A stretch of DNA of 64,000 bases from an uncultured Alphaproteobacteria bacterium. GTDB lineage: Bacteria > Pseudomonadota > Alphaproteobacteria > Paracaedibacterales > CAIULA01. The stretch lies in NCBI GenBank assembly GCA_903899945.1, contig CAIULA010000028.1, positions 1-64,000 of the forward strand. Reading direction: 5' to 3'. The position numbers and the translations under genes are program-made. Below are positions 26,801-35,125 of the stretch, piece by piece. Every line of letters begins with the position of its first letter. Position 1 is the stretch's first letter. The notes below the pieces were generated by a model. The model worked only from the letters and a program-made list of their open reading frames with translations. It was not told the origin of the DNA and ran no database searches.

Positions 26801-28993
26801 TTATCCTGATTTACCGCGCCATTTGAAAAGAATAACAGAGATCAGGACTAACAACAACGCCCAAGGCAATACCCACAAAGGAAGGGTTTCTTTTATAATG
26901 GGAGGCGTTCGAATAATTTTTGCCCCGTAAACCTTAATCAGTTCATCAATAATTTCTAGTTCATTTTGCCCATTTTGAAGTTTCTTTAAGATGTCCGTTT
27001 TCATTAAAACGGCTTCTTCAACTTCAGAGTCTGCAAGAGTTTGCCCTAAACACACCGGACAAATAATTTGTTTATAAAGTGCTGCCGCATTTTCATTTAT
27101 TCCATCTGCAAAAGCCGGAATCATTGTTAAAGCCAGTAGGATTATTATTTTTTTAAATCGATTGAGGGCTGCTAAAACTCCCCCCAAGATCATTAAAACA
27201 ACGCCTATCCAGAGTAAATTAATCAGGGGTTTATAATAAAAGCGCAATCGATAAGGTTCCTTTTCATCGTCAAGCAACATGGCATGTAAATGAGATAAAA
27301 ATGTGGAATGAAGCGATGATTCACTGTGAATAACCTTTTGTGTCCAATAATACCGTTTTTCAGGCTCCAGGATTGTGACTGGACTGGTTCCTTTTGAAAC
27401 GGAAATAATCGCTCTGTTGGCCTTATAGTTCGGACCATCTTTTTCAACCACGGAATTCAGGGTAACTGTATATCCGGCAATTTCTGTTGATTGGTTGACT
27501 TTAAGGAGGACTTCTTTTTCAATATCCCCTTGGCTTGCCCAAACCATTCCAAGGATCATAAGGCCTACTCCAAAATGACCGATACCTAACCCCAAAACTT
27601 TAAGAGTTTTTTGGTTTTTCAAAATGTATAAAAAGCTGTTTCCCATTAGCCAGACAGACGCTCCTAACATCAATAACGCCAAAAATGTAGCATTCGGTAA
27701 AAGCCACCAAGCTAAGATAACCGATAAAATGCTAATACTTCCTATGGGTAAAAGCTTTTTGAATAAAGGTTTTAAAGGAGTTTTAAGATAAGACATCCAA
27801 ACTCCAAGGCCCATTAAAACCACCAAAGGCAACATCATCGGAATAAAGGTGGCTTTGAAATAAGGCATACCAATGGTTAAGCTTTGCCCAAACCAACCAA
27901 GGATCAAAGGATAGAGAATCGTCAAAAAAAGTGTTGCTGTTCCGCATAATAAAAACACTGCATTTAAGACTATCATTCCACTTCTGGACCAAGGTGATGA
28001 AATGGGGTTTGCCGTAAAAGAGCGAAACCTTATGGTCCATAATAAAAGAGGAGGTATAAAGAAAAGAAGAAGCAGAATGAAAAGAAATGAACCACGCTCA
28101 GGGTCAACTGCAAAACTATGGATCGAGGTTAAAAATCCGGAACGCACAAAAAACAAACCAAACAAGCAAAAACCAAAGGTTAAAAGTCCTAGAAATAAAC
28201 CGGTACGTTTTAGGGTTTGTTGTTTCTGAGCCATAGATAAACAATGAATAAACGCCGTTGCAGTTAGCCATGGCAAAAGAGCAATGTTTTCAACCGGATC
28301 CCAAAACCACCATCCGCCCCAGCCAAGTTCATAGTATGCCCAAAAACTACCCAAAGCTAAACCGGCCGTTAAAAATGACCAGGCAATTAGGGTGAAAAAA
28401 CGAACCCACTGAATTGTCGAAACCGATAGATCTTTTTTTAAAAGAGCCACAAGGCATAAAGCAAAGGGAACAGAAAAACCAACTTGTCCTAAATAAAGAA
28501 TAGGCGGATGGATTACCAAACTTGGGTCTTGAAGAAGCGGATTTAAATCTTCGCCCTGTAGGGGGGGATGTAAAACCGTTGTAAATGGATCGCAGGCCAA
28601 GATGATAAAAAGTAAAAACCCCAAAATTAGGCAAGCAAAAATTCTGTTGGTTGGACTTTTTAAATGGGCTGGCAAAGTTAGCGATGCAACTAAGTTATAA
28701 AGACACAAAAACAAGACCCACAAAAGCATCGATCCTTCGTGATTAGCCCAAACGCCGCTGATTTTGTAAAGGAGGGGTTTGAGGGTATGCGAATTTTGGA
28801 CCACATTCAGGTAAGAAAAGTCAGAACTGATGTGTGCCCACAACAATAAGCTAAACGCCAAGCCCACAAAACTGAAGGTTATAAAGGGCCACCATTTGGT
28901 GTTCATAACGGTCCCTAGAAATGCCGAAACGCTTGCAATAAAAAGGCAGCCTTGGCCAATAAAGGGAGAAAGGTATTTTATGCAAAGAATCAT
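26801..28993 (-). CDS. ccmF: Fused cytochrome c maturation protein CcmF-CcmH
   Basis: The CcmF part (residues about 1-620) has SGVWANHEGSMLLWVLFLCLYN and the WGGWWFWDPVENIALLPWL haem-handling (WWD) motif, among more than ten membrane helices. In the same frame, after RFKKIIILLALTMIPAFADG, which resembles a signal sequence, comes a complete CcmH/CycL domain. That domain has IICPVCLGQTLADSE with the redox CxxC at 645-648 and a C-terminal membrane anchor. CcmF and CcmH are normally separate subunits of the haem ligase that joins haem to apocytochrome c. ATG 28993 overlaps the ccmE stop (ATGA). ccmG, usually between ccmF and ccmH, is missing here. Confidence 0.92.
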   Translation of the reverse strand: MILCIKYLSPFIGQGCLFIASVSAFLGTVMNTKWWPFITFSFVGLAFSLLLWAHISSDFSYLNVVQNSHTLKPLLYKISGVWANHEGSMLLWVLFLCLYNLVASLTLPAHLKSPTNRIFACLILGFLLFIILACDPFTTVLHPPLQGEDLNPLLQDPSLVIHPPILYLGQVGFSVPFALCLVALLKKDLSVSTIQWVRFFTLIAWSFLTAGLALGSFWAYYELGWGGWWFWDPVENIALLPWLTATAFIHCLSMAQKQQTLKRTGLFLGLLTFGFCLFGLFFVRSGFLTSIHSFAVDPERGSFLFILLLLFFIPPLLLWTIRFRSFTANPISSPWSRSGMIVLNAVFLLCGTATLFLTILYPLILGWFGQSLTIGMPYFKATFIPMMLPLVVLMGLGVWMSYLKTPLKPLFKKLLPIGSISILSVILAWWLLPNATFLALLMLGASVWLMGNSFLYILKNQKTLKVLGLGIGHFGVGLMILGMVWASQGDIEKEVLLKVNQSTEIAGYTVTLNSVVEKDGPNYKANRAIISVSKGTSPVTILEPEKRYYWTQKVIHSESSLHSTFLSHLHAMLLDDEKEPYRLRFYYKPLINLLWIGVVLMILGGVLAALNRFKKIIILLALTMIPAFADGINENAAALYKQIICPVCLGQTLADSEVEEAVLMKTDILKKLQNGQNELEIIDELIKVYGAKIIRTPPIIKETLPLWVLPWALLLVLISVILFKWRGKSG

Positions 28994-29418
28994 TTTCCTC
29001 TCCACAAAGCTTGTTCTTTCAATTTATCGGCAACTTCTTTTGGCATATAGTTTTCATCATGTTTGGCCAAAACTTGTCGGGCGATGAAGATGCCATGATC
29101 ATCAAAGTTTCCTTCGGCAACAATACCTTGATCCTCTTTAAATAAATCAGGAATAGTTCCTTTATATACAACCCTCAAGAACGTTTTTTCATCCGTTATA
29201 TCAAAAGTCACCCTGTTATTTTCTTTGACTATACTATCCTTGGCGACCCGTCCTCCAAGGCGTAAAGATTTAGCTTTTGCAAAAAATGCTTTTTTCTCGC
29301 GCCATTCACTGGGAGTTATAAAAAAGACAACGTTTTCCCTTAAAGCACCTAACACCATGAGCAAAATTCCTCCGACTAGGAGAATAAGAGCTAAAAGATA
29401 CCAACCACGTTGTTTCAT
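28990..29418 (-). CDS. ccmE: Cytochrome c-type biogenesis haem chaperone CcmE
   Basis: CcmE receives haem from CcmABCD, binds it covalently and hands it to CcmF/H. The 142-residue protein has one N-terminal membrane anchor (WYLLALILLVGGILLMVLGA) and an OB-fold with LRLGGRV and YKGTIPDLFKE. The haem-attachment motif is AKHDENYMP, with His120 and Tyr124 as the covalent and axial ligands. The start ATG directly abuts the ccmD stop, and its own stop overlaps the ccmF start. Confidence 0.96.
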   Translation of the reverse strand: MKQRGWYLLALILLVGGILLMVLGALRENVVFFITPSEWREKKAFFAKAKSLRLGGRVAKDSIVKENNRVTFDITDEKTFLRVVYKGTIPDLFKEDQGIVAEGNFDDHGIFIARQVLAKHDENYMPKEVADKLKEQALWRGK

Positions 29419-29523
29419 TTATTGGCTGCTATTTCGATATTTTCTGTAAGTAACTATGGCCATTGCAACCAGAATGAGAAAGGTCACTCCGTAAGCGCCC
29501 CAGATATAATGACAGGCGTTCAT
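29419..29523 (-). CDS. ccmD: Haem exporter protein CcmD (34 aa)
   Basis: A 34-codon frame lies exactly between ccmC and ccmE. Its ATG overlaps the ccmC stop (ATGA at 29520-29523) and its TAA is followed at once by the ccmE ATG. The product starts MNACHYIWGAYGVTFLILVA, the CcmD signature (Y-IW-AYG followed by one membrane helix), and ends in a basic tail TYRKYRN. CcmD stabilises CcmC-CcmE-haem and is needed to release holo-CcmE. Confidence 0.93.
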   Translation of the reverse strand: MNACHYIWGAYGVTFLILVAMAIVTYRKYRNSSQ

Positions 29524-30266
29524 TCTGCGTTATCTCTTTGTTGTTGGCGTTCTTGGATAAGGGACTTTAAATTTAAACATCCAAAGGTTAACGCATACGT
29601 TCCAAATCCCAAAGCCATAATTAACAAAGGCCATAGCATGCTGGAATGAATGGCAGGCCTTGCAAAGCGCATCAGACTTGCTGGTTGATGAAGGGTGTAC
29701 CACCAATCAACGGACCATTTGATAATGGGTATATTGATAGAGCCAATAACCAGAACAATTGATGCGGTGCTTAGGGTCCGTTCATTATATGTTCGGTAAG
29801 AAATATTCAAATACCCAATATATAAAAACAATAAAATAAGCATGGATGTCAGCCTTGCATCCCAAACCCACCAGGTTCCCCATGTGGGTTTGCCCCAAAT
29901 TGAACCTGTAATCAGGCTAATCAATGTAAATCCTGCACCAATAGGTGCAAAGGCTTTGGCTATGAAAAAGAAAATAGGAATACGCGATATAAGACCTAAG
30001 ATTGAAAAACCTGCGGCTAATAAATATATCCCAAGCGCCCACCAAGAAGCAGGGACATGCACATACATGATGCGAAAAATCTCGCCCTGTTGGTAGTCAG
30101 ACGGAGCATACAAAAGACCCCATATGGAGCCTGTCAGCAAACTGATAAAAGTGATTCCACCGGCGAATGGCGGGATCTTTTTGCAAAAACCTAAAACGTT
30201 TCGAGTTTTAAATATTTTTGCTAAGTGAGCGTTTAAAGAAGAAAACATACTACAAGGAATATCCAT
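29520..30266 (-). CDS. ccmC: Haem exporter/handling protein CcmC
   Basis: CcmC loads haem on CcmE. The 248-residue, six-helix membrane protein has the WWD motif WGKPTWGTWWVWDARLTSML near residue 130 and flanking His residues in MYVHVPASWW and WWYTLHQPAS. The start is uncertain because no strong ribosome site is seen; ATG 30266 follows a TTG by one codon. It heads the ccmC-D-E-FH transcript. ccmA and ccmB are not in the window. Confidence 0.94.
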   Translation of the reverse strand: MDIPCSMFSSLNAHLAKIFKTRNVLGFCKKIPPFAGGITFISLLTGSIWGLLYAPSDYQQGEIFRIMYVHVPASWWALGIYLLAAGFSILGLISRIPIFFFIAKAFAPIGAGFTLISLITGSIWGKPTWGTWWVWDARLTSMLILLFLYIGYLNISYRTYNERTLSTASIVLVIGSINIPIIKWSVDWWYTLHQPASLMRFARPAIHSSMLWPLLIMALGFGTYALTFGCLNLKSLIQERQQQRDNAE

Positions 30267-30342
30267 CAATTCGTAAATTGTCTATACGTTTTCGTGTTCA
30301 GGTTCGATAACGAGCTCAGATGATCGAAACCAAACAAACCTT

Positions 30343-31155
30343 TTACAGGTTTTTCTTCAATTCATTAATTTGTTTTTTTAAATCTCTTAGCTCATTGAGA
30401 ATCAGTTTGTTTTGTGTCATTTCTGGATCATGTTCAACGCCCACATATTTGGCTAAAGCTTTAGTGTTTTCCTCTTCAGCTGCGCTCTGCATGGAGCCTA
30501 CAATTAAGCCAAAGAATAAGTTCAAAATAGTAAAGCTCATAACCACCATGTAGGGTATGAAGAATAAGTAAGCGTGTGGATGAGTTTCCATTACCGTATT
30601 GGTTAATTCACCAAAATTATCTCCTAGCATAAGTTGAAACAGCGTATACATACTTCTTGTAAGAGATGAGAATATGGTGTTATCTGCACCAAATGCTAGA
30701 CAGGCTACAACAGCTGATATGTAAAACATAACCAGAAGAATAACAGCAATATTGAGAATGCCCGGTAATGCTTTTCCTAAAGAGGAAATAAGGAACTTCA
30801 TACCATCTGACATAGATAAAAAGCGCAGAAAACGAAGGACTCGGAGCGTTCTTAGGGCGGAAAGAGAAGTAGCGGATGCTAGAATTGAAGCAGAAATAAT
30901 TATAAAATCAAATATGTTCCAGCCACATTTAAAAAAACGAAAACCACCAGAAATGAGTCGTAAGAGAAGTTCGACTACGAATATGCACAAAATTATAATA
31001 TCTAAAGTTGTTAGATAAGTGCCATAGTCGGTCATTAAGTTTGGATAAGTTTCCATACCTAAAACAGCAGCGTTCAAAATAAGTAAAATGCTCAAAATAT
31101 CTTGAGCAATATTGCTGTGTAAAAAAGTTTCTAATTTATTTCCTGCTCGTAGCAT
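30343..31155 (-). CDS. Bacterial voltage-gated cation channel (NaChBac-like)
   Basis: The 270-residue protein has the six-helix layout of homotetrameric bacterial voltage-gated channels. S4 carries four arginines spaced by three (Arg102, 105, 108, 111 in LRTLRVLRFLRFLS). The pore region TLFQLMLGDNFGEL (171-184) aligns with NaChBac TLFQ..TLESW, but the selectivity filter is LGDNF instead of TLESW, with Asp179 at the key Glu position. S6 is followed by a cytoplasmic helix ending LNELRDLKKQINELKK, the usual C-terminal coiled coil for tetramer assembly. Ion selectivity (Na+ or Ca2+) cannot be inferred safely. Confidence 0.9.
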   Translation of the reverse strand: MLRAGNKLETFLHSNIAQDILSILLILNAAVLGMETYPNLMTDYGTYLTTLDIIILCIFVVELLLRLISGGFRFFKCGWNIFDFIIISASILASATSLSALRTLRVLRFLRFLSMSDGMKFLISSLGKALPGILNIAVILLVMFYISAVVACLAFGADNTIFSSLTRSMYTLFQLMLGDNFGELTNTVMETHPHAYLFFIPYMVVMSFTILNLFFGLIVGSMQSAAEEENTKALAKYVGVEHDPEMTQNKLILNELRDLKKQINELKKNL

Positions 31156-31302
31156 TATATCACCTTTACAAATATATAATAAAATTTTAACTAAATTTAA
31201 TATATAAGTAAAGGCTCTAGAGATTAAGGACGTAAAAAGAGATTTTATTAAAATCGTTATGATCTTAAATCAAAGGATCTTCGTAAAAGTCTTACGAATC
31301 CC

Positions 31303-31331
31303 TTGACGAGGTTTAAAAGTTTAGTTTATAA
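31303..31331 (+). promoter_or_regulatory. Sigma-70-type promoter of tRNA-Lys
   Basis: TTGACG (31303-31308) and TTATAA (31326-31331) are separated by 17 bases and lie 23 bases before the mature tRNA. This is the best-formed promoter noticed in the window and fits a strong stable-RNA promoter. It lies outside the island and should still transcribe the tRNA after integration. Confidence 0.65.
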
Positions 31332-31354
31332 CAAAATAGTGACTTATCAAGCAA

Positions 31355-31430
31355 GGGCCCTTAGCTCAGTCGGTAGAGCATCTGACTTTTAATCAGGGGG
31401 TCGAAGGTTCGAATCCTTCAGGGCCCACCA
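31355..31430 (+). tRNA. tRNA-Lys (anticodon UUU)
   Basis: The 76-base cloverleaf has a perfect 7-bp acceptor stem (GGGCCCT/AGGGCCC) and a D arm GCTC...GAGC. The anticodon stem TCTGA/TCAGG encloses loop CTTTTAA (anticodon TTT), the T arm is GAAGG-TTCGAAT-CCTTC, and CCA is encoded. Its 3' half (31383-31430) is the attachment site of the genomic island and is repeated perfectly at 50329-50376. Integration leaves this copy complete. Confidence 0.97.
31383..31430 (+). repeat. attL: Left attachment repeat (attL) inside tRNA-Lys
   Basis: This 48-bp segment, from TGACTTTTAATCAGG to the CCA end, is identical to 50329-50376. It covers the anticodon loop to the 3' end of tRNA-Lys, the standard site for tyrosine integrases. 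The bases just outside both copies differ, which fixes the repeat length. Confidence 0.93.
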
Positions 31431-31477
31431 TGCAAATCAACGGTTTGCTGGATTCTTGCTTTTCTCCCTAAAATCTT

Positions 31478-31508
31478 GGTGCTACTCTAGTGCTACCTTT
31501 TGGTAGCA
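31478..31508 (+). repeat. Possible integrase arm-type sites, left end
   Basis: Two directly repeated 9-mers, GGTGCTACT at 31478 and AGTGCTACC at 31489, lie 11 bp apart and are followed by TTTT. An inverted copy (GGTAGCA, 31502-31508) comes next. The same direct pair with the same 11-bp spacing occurs at the right end of the island (50192-50211). Short repeated motifs inside both ends are typical arm-type binding sites of tyrosine integrases, but binding is inferred. Confidence 0.5.
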
Positions 31509-31619
31509 TTATTAGGAATCTTAAACCTCTCTTTTATTCAAAGTGACATTATTAGCTGATCAAGCCCGCTTAACTGGATAACGCTTTCAACACCTCACTG
31601 TAAAAAACGGATAACAACA

Positions 31620-32204
31620 TTATCTAACCATTTTTTGTGCATATTGCAGTTTCTTTTTTTCTGCTGGTGTAAGCTCATTTTCTAAAGGTTTAAATGCTTT
31701 TATAAGATCCGCATATTTTTTGCTTTCCCAAGCTTTTTCTGCCCCTCTTCTTGCATACCATAATTTCTGCCTGGCCGCACAAGCTTGAGTATTAATCTCT
31801 TCTAAATCAGCCAATTCTCTAAAAATATTTTTCTCTCCTTTCAATGCCTCTGTAGCATAAGTTTGTGTTGAATATGCTAATGTTTTAACTGCTTCTGGGA
31901 TAAATTCTGGATTACTTGTTTGAAAGCCACCTAGCGCTTTAGCTTCATGTGGCGCCTTTAAATCTAATATCAAAGCTAAATCATAGCTATTTCTCCTTCC
32001 ATCTTTAGCTTCTATTTGCTTATTTTTAATATATACCCCCATTTCATATGATCTTCGACAATCATAATAAACATCTAAACATACCTTATTATTTTCATAG
32101 CTAACTACGGCATGCATATTTGAAGCTTTTTTTTGCAAAGCAAATTTCTTGGCTATTGGATTAAAATATTGATGAACTGATTTAATAAATATTTCTTCTA
32201 ACAT
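31620..32204 (-). CDS. Hypothetical protein (194 aa), island cargo
   Basis: Family not recognised. The N-terminal half looks like an alpha/beta domain (VVSYENNKVCLDVYYDCRRSYEM, then YDLALILDLKAPHEAK). The C-terminal half is helical and basic (RQKLWYARRGAEKAWESKKY, EKKKLQYAQKMVR). No signal peptide or membrane segment is present, so it is probably cytoplasmic. It is the first gene inside attL and is followed on the same strand by two more small unknown genes with gaps of about 160 and 80 bases. Small cytoplasmic genes near an island edge often encode immunity or antitoxin-like proteins, but nothing here proves that. Confidence 0.55.
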   Translation of the reverse strand: MLEEIFIKSVHQYFNPIAKKFALQKKASNMHAVVSYENNKVCLDVYYDCRRSYEMGVYIKNKQIEAKDGRRNSYDLALILDLKAPHEAKALGGFQTSNPEFIPEAVKTLAYSTQTYATEALKGEKNIFRELADLEEINTQACAARQKLWYARRGAEKAWESKKYADLIKAFKPLENELTPAEKKKLQYAQKMVR

Positions 32205-32365
32205 TTTTATGCCTCTGGTGGATAGTAATGTTTGCCAGCTAATTAACTAAGCATTCTTCAGCTTTTGTTTGGTTTGCGAAAATACTGTCTACCAATTTAA
32301 TTTAAGTGAATGAATCCTATATTGATTTCATCATTGCGTAGCTTTACACATAACTACGGCACTTT

Positions 32366-32614
32366 TTAATCGCAAGCTTGCAATATCCTGCCTAGGTCTT
32401 TATGCAATAAGCGGGCGCATTTTTTGGCTTCTTTAGAGAGAAAATCTAGTTTTAAAATATCCTTGATATGCCACTTTAAAGCCATACAAATCTCTGATCC
32501 AGTACAGCCTTCGGCCATAGCATTCAGTATTAAATCAGCATGTTCTTTAGCACCTTCTTGATCCAAGAGCGAAGCAAGATTGTTTGCTTCTCTATAACAC
32601 TCGAAAACATCCAT
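32366..32614 (-). CDS. Small helical hypothetical protein (82 aa)
   Basis: Not assigned to a named family. From ATG 32614, preceded by AGGA at 8 bases, the product reads MDVFECYREANNLASLLDQE and then GAKEHADLILNAMAEGCTGSEI. The all-helical pattern with an 'AMAEG-TG-EI-MAL+W' core is one I associate with small conserved hypothetical proteins found beside toxins and mobile elements. An in-frame ATG at 32677 would add 21 residues but lacks a ribosome site. Confidence 0.5.
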   Translation of the reverse strand: MDVFECYREANNLASLLDQEGAKEHADLILNAMAEGCTGSEICMALKWHIKDILKLDFLSKEAKKCARLLHKDLGRILQACD

Positions 32615-32695
32615 ATTTGTTTTCCTAAATAACTGTAATTCTGCCGCATCTGTGGTCCCTTTGTAAAAACCGAACATACAGGAGTTACTTAATAT

Positions 32696-33040
32696 TTACT
32701 TATTGGGATACATTGATTTTATTTTTCCATTTACTATGTCTAGAATACAAAACCATCTATCACTGTAAGCACTTAATTCATTATTTTCAAAATATATACT
32801 GTAGTAATATTCTGGTTCGTAAGTTGAATACGACATCTCTTTTGGTAACTCAGCTTCCCAAATCTTTTCTCCTGAGCTGTTATATAGAAATAAGTTAGAT
32901 GGAATTTGCTTATTAAATTTCGTGCTTTCTTCTATCAAGACTAAAACTACATTTTTTAGATCAATAACTTTAATTATTTTAAGAGGGGAAACGACTATCT
33001 TTCCGCTTAAATGCAGATTGCAATTTTTATAAGAATTCAT
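32696..33040 (-). CDS. Small hypothetical protein (114 aa)
   Basis: Unrecognised. The sequence is beta-rich with repeated strand-turn patterns (VVSPLKIIKVIDLKNVVLVL, NLFLYNSSGEKIWEAELPKE, YYYSIYFENNELSAYSDRWF), like a small beta-propeller blade set or an immunity-type fold. It has no signal peptide. AGGGAGG-like sequence upstream of the ATG (RC of 33046-33052) gives a usable ribosome site. It shares strand with the two genes to its left. Confidence 0.5.
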   Translation of the reverse strand: MNSYKNCNLHLSGKIVVSPLKIIKVIDLKNVVLVLIEESTKFNKQIPSNLFLYNSSGEKIWEAELPKEMSYSTYEPEYYYSIYFENNELSAYSDRWFCILDIVNGKIKSMYPNK

Positions 33041-33129
33041 TTGAAGAGCCTCCCTGATTTAAATATTAGGTTTTTTAGCCTTGACTTATTATTGTCTCTG
33101 TGACACTTTATACATAAATGTCTCTAAGC

Positions 33130-33142
33130 CACTTGTCAAGTG
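33130..33142. promoter_or_regulatory. 13-bp palindrome upstream of the NrtR-like gene
   Basis: CACTTGTCAAGTG is a perfect palindrome with a one-base centre, 41 bases before the chosen start of the NUDIX/wHTH regulator gene. Winged-helix regulators often bind such a site in their own promoter, so autoregulation is possible. No second copy was noticed elsewhere. Confidence 0.35.
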
Positions 33143-33183
33143 TTGATTTTTTTAAAAGTCTGAACCGAAATGAGGTCTATCAT

Positions 33184-33915
33184 ATGAATAACCAGGAAAT
33201 ATTGAGCTCTCAAATTTATGACCCATCAATCTACAAGCGCCCTAACACTACTGTTGATGTGGTTATTTTTACCATCATTGATAAACAGCTCCATGTTTTA
33301 ACCGTCAAAAGGACTGAAGAACCTTTTAAAGGAATGTGGTCATTAATTGGTGGATATGTCGATATCGAAAAGGACAAAAATCTTGAATCAACTGCAACGA
33401 GAAAGCTCCAAGAAAAAACAGGAGTACAAACGCCTTATTTAGAACAGTTTGAAACCATAGGTAACGCTGATAGAGACCCGCGCGGTTGGTCAATAACCAC
33501 TGTGTATTTTGCGCTTATTTCATCAGAAGGAGTCGAGCTGAAAACAGGAAAAGGAACGAATGATATAAAATGGTCAAAAATTGAAAAGAGAAAGATTGAA
33601 GAGCCTTTAGCCTTTGACCACGCAGAAATATTACAAAGGTGCACTGAGCGTCTGAGAAATAAAGTGCTATATACCTCTCTTCCGATCCATCTTATGCCTA
33701 GTGAATTCACCTTAAGTGAGCTGCAAAAAGTATATGAAATCCTTCTAGGTCAAAAGATTGAACATAAGTCCTTTAGAAGACGAATGCTTGGAGCTGACAT
33801 TTTAGTGGAAGCAGAAGGTATGCGGCATGAAGGAAGAAGACCTGCACAGCTTTATCGAGTCAAAGAAGGTCACAATGCCCATTTCTTTATTAGGAACCTC
33901 GAGGGAGCTACCTAA
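33184..33915 (+). CDS. NUDIX-domain transcriptional regulator, NrtR-like
   Basis: The protein has an N-terminal NUDIX domain (TVDVVIFTIIDKQLHVLTVK to about residue 140) and a C-terminal winged helix (PSEFTLSELQKVYEILLGQK onward). RRMLGADILVE and GRRPAQLYRV are typical of NrtR, the ADP-ribose-responsive repressor of NAD genes. The NUDIX box is degenerate (ATRKLQEKTGV, with Lys replacing two of the catalytic Glu positions), which suggests ligand sensing without hydrolysis. ATG 33184 is preferred because GAGG lies 8 bases upstream; an upstream ATG at 33118 lacks one. No NAD biosynthesis gene is adjacent; a DUF2971 gene follows 54 bases later. Confidence 0.85.
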   Translation: MNNQEILSSQIYDPSIYKRPNTTVDVVIFTIIDKQLHVLTVKRTEEPFKGMWSLIGGYVDIEKDKNLESTATRKLQEKTGVQTPYLEQFETIGNADRDPRGWSITTVYFALISSEGVELKTGKGTNDIKWSKIEKRKIEEPLAFDHAEILQRCTERLRNKVLYTSLPIHLMPSEFTLSELQKVYEILLGQKIEHKSFRRRMLGADILVEAEGMRHEGRRPAQLYRVKEGHNAHFFIRNLEGAT

Positions 33916-33969
33916 CATATTAATGTTGGCTAAAACAAAGTTTCCATATAACAATTACTAGGTGCAAGC

Positions 33970-35085
33970 ATGACGCAAGAACAACTATTTAAATATCAAC
34001 AAGAGCTTCTCAGCGAATTTGAAAATGATGCCAAGGGAATATTAAAAGATATAAGCACCCCTTCCCCTAGTCATATACTTTATCACTACACATCCTTTAA
34101 TAACTTCTCTACGAGAATTATTAAAAACAGGGAATTTTGTTACACAGATTTCCGTCATTTAAATGACCCAACCGAGGTCATTTTATCAACCGAAGTACTT
34201 CTAAAAGCAATAAATGGACGGAGAGGGGAAAATGACAAGTTACAAGAGATTTTTTGGCAACCCTTTTTGGATATCTTCCCTGCCATTCTAAAACCAGAGA
34301 ATTTTGAGAAAGTGCGGCATAATTTTAGGCTAATCGATAAGATTGAGTCTAATATTTATACCCTTTCATTCTGTCAAAAAACTGATTATTTACCAATGTG
34401 GCGTTGGTATGGAGATGATGGAAGAGGGATTTCTATAGGTTTAAAGCCTGCTTATTTTGCTTCTCATCCGGTTGTTGAAGGTGATAGATCTCCACGTCCT
34501 GTATATACAGATGTATTATATGATGAGAATAAATTTGTTTCTGCAGTAAATAGGATATCGGATGCTGCAGAACATAAAATGAAAAAGCTAATTGAGTTCT
34601 GTAAGAAAAAAAATGTTTCAGCTGATGGTTTTCAAGAAATAGCAACCTCTTTTGCAAGGGAGCTTCACAATAGATTAGTATCCTACCTATTGCCACTCAT
34701 GCCTGCCTTTAAGCATCAGGGTTATCAAGATGAAAATGAACATAGACTGTATTATTTAGAATGCAAAGTAACATACAAGCCTGAAGATAATAAGCCTTCT
34801 ACTTTTTTTCCATTCGATGAAATTCCTGCTGAACGTCGGGGTATAAAATATAGAAAACCTGTAGAAGGTATTTGCCTTCCTTATATAGAACATAAAATTC
34901 CTTTTGTTCGTTCTGATAAATTTTCTTTGGAGGATATAGCAGAAATATGGGTTGGACCCTGTGTGCACTTCGATTGCGCAAGAGAACAAATTATAAAGCT
35001 TCTTTTGGAAGCAGGATATGCTATTTCAAAGATTGGCACAGAGGAAGGCATAAAAATAAAGAAATCGCAAGCACCATACAGATAA
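33970..35085 (+). CDS. DUF2971 family protein
   Basis: The 371-residue cytoplasmic protein has the DUF2971 hallmarks in order. These are ILYHYTSFNNF near residue 36, FCYTDFRHLNDPTEV near 57, YTLSFCQKTDYLPMWRWYGDDGRGISIGL near 130-158, and DENEHRLYYLE near 257. Biochemical function of the family is not settled. The HYT, LNDPTE and DENE order is loosely like ADP-ribosyltransferase folds, which would fit the ADP-ribose-sensing type of regulator encoded just upstream. That link is speculation. AGGTG precedes the ATG. It may share a transcript with the upstream regulator and the frameshifted gene downstream. Confidence 0.75.
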   Translation: MTQEQLFKYQQELLSEFENDAKGILKDISTPSPSHILYHYTSFNNFSTRIIKNREFCYTDFRHLNDPTEVILSTEVLLKAINGRRGENDKLQEIFWQPFLDIFPAILKPENFEKVRHNFRLIDKIESNIYTLSFCQKTDYLPMWRWYGDDGRGISIGLKPAYFASHPVVEGDRSPRPVYTDVLYDENKFVSAVNRISDAAEHKMKKLIEFCKKKNVSADGFQEIATSFARELHNRLVSYLLPLMPAFKHQGYQDENEHRLYYLECKVTYKPEDNKPSTFFPFDEIPAERRGIKYRKPVEGICLPYIEHKIPFVRSDKFSLEDIAEIWVGPCVHFDCAREQIIKLLLEAGYAISKIGTEEGIKIKKSQAPYR

Positions 35086-35125
35086 AAAGTAAGAATTAAC
35101 ACAACCTAAATTAGAGGTTCCTGCT

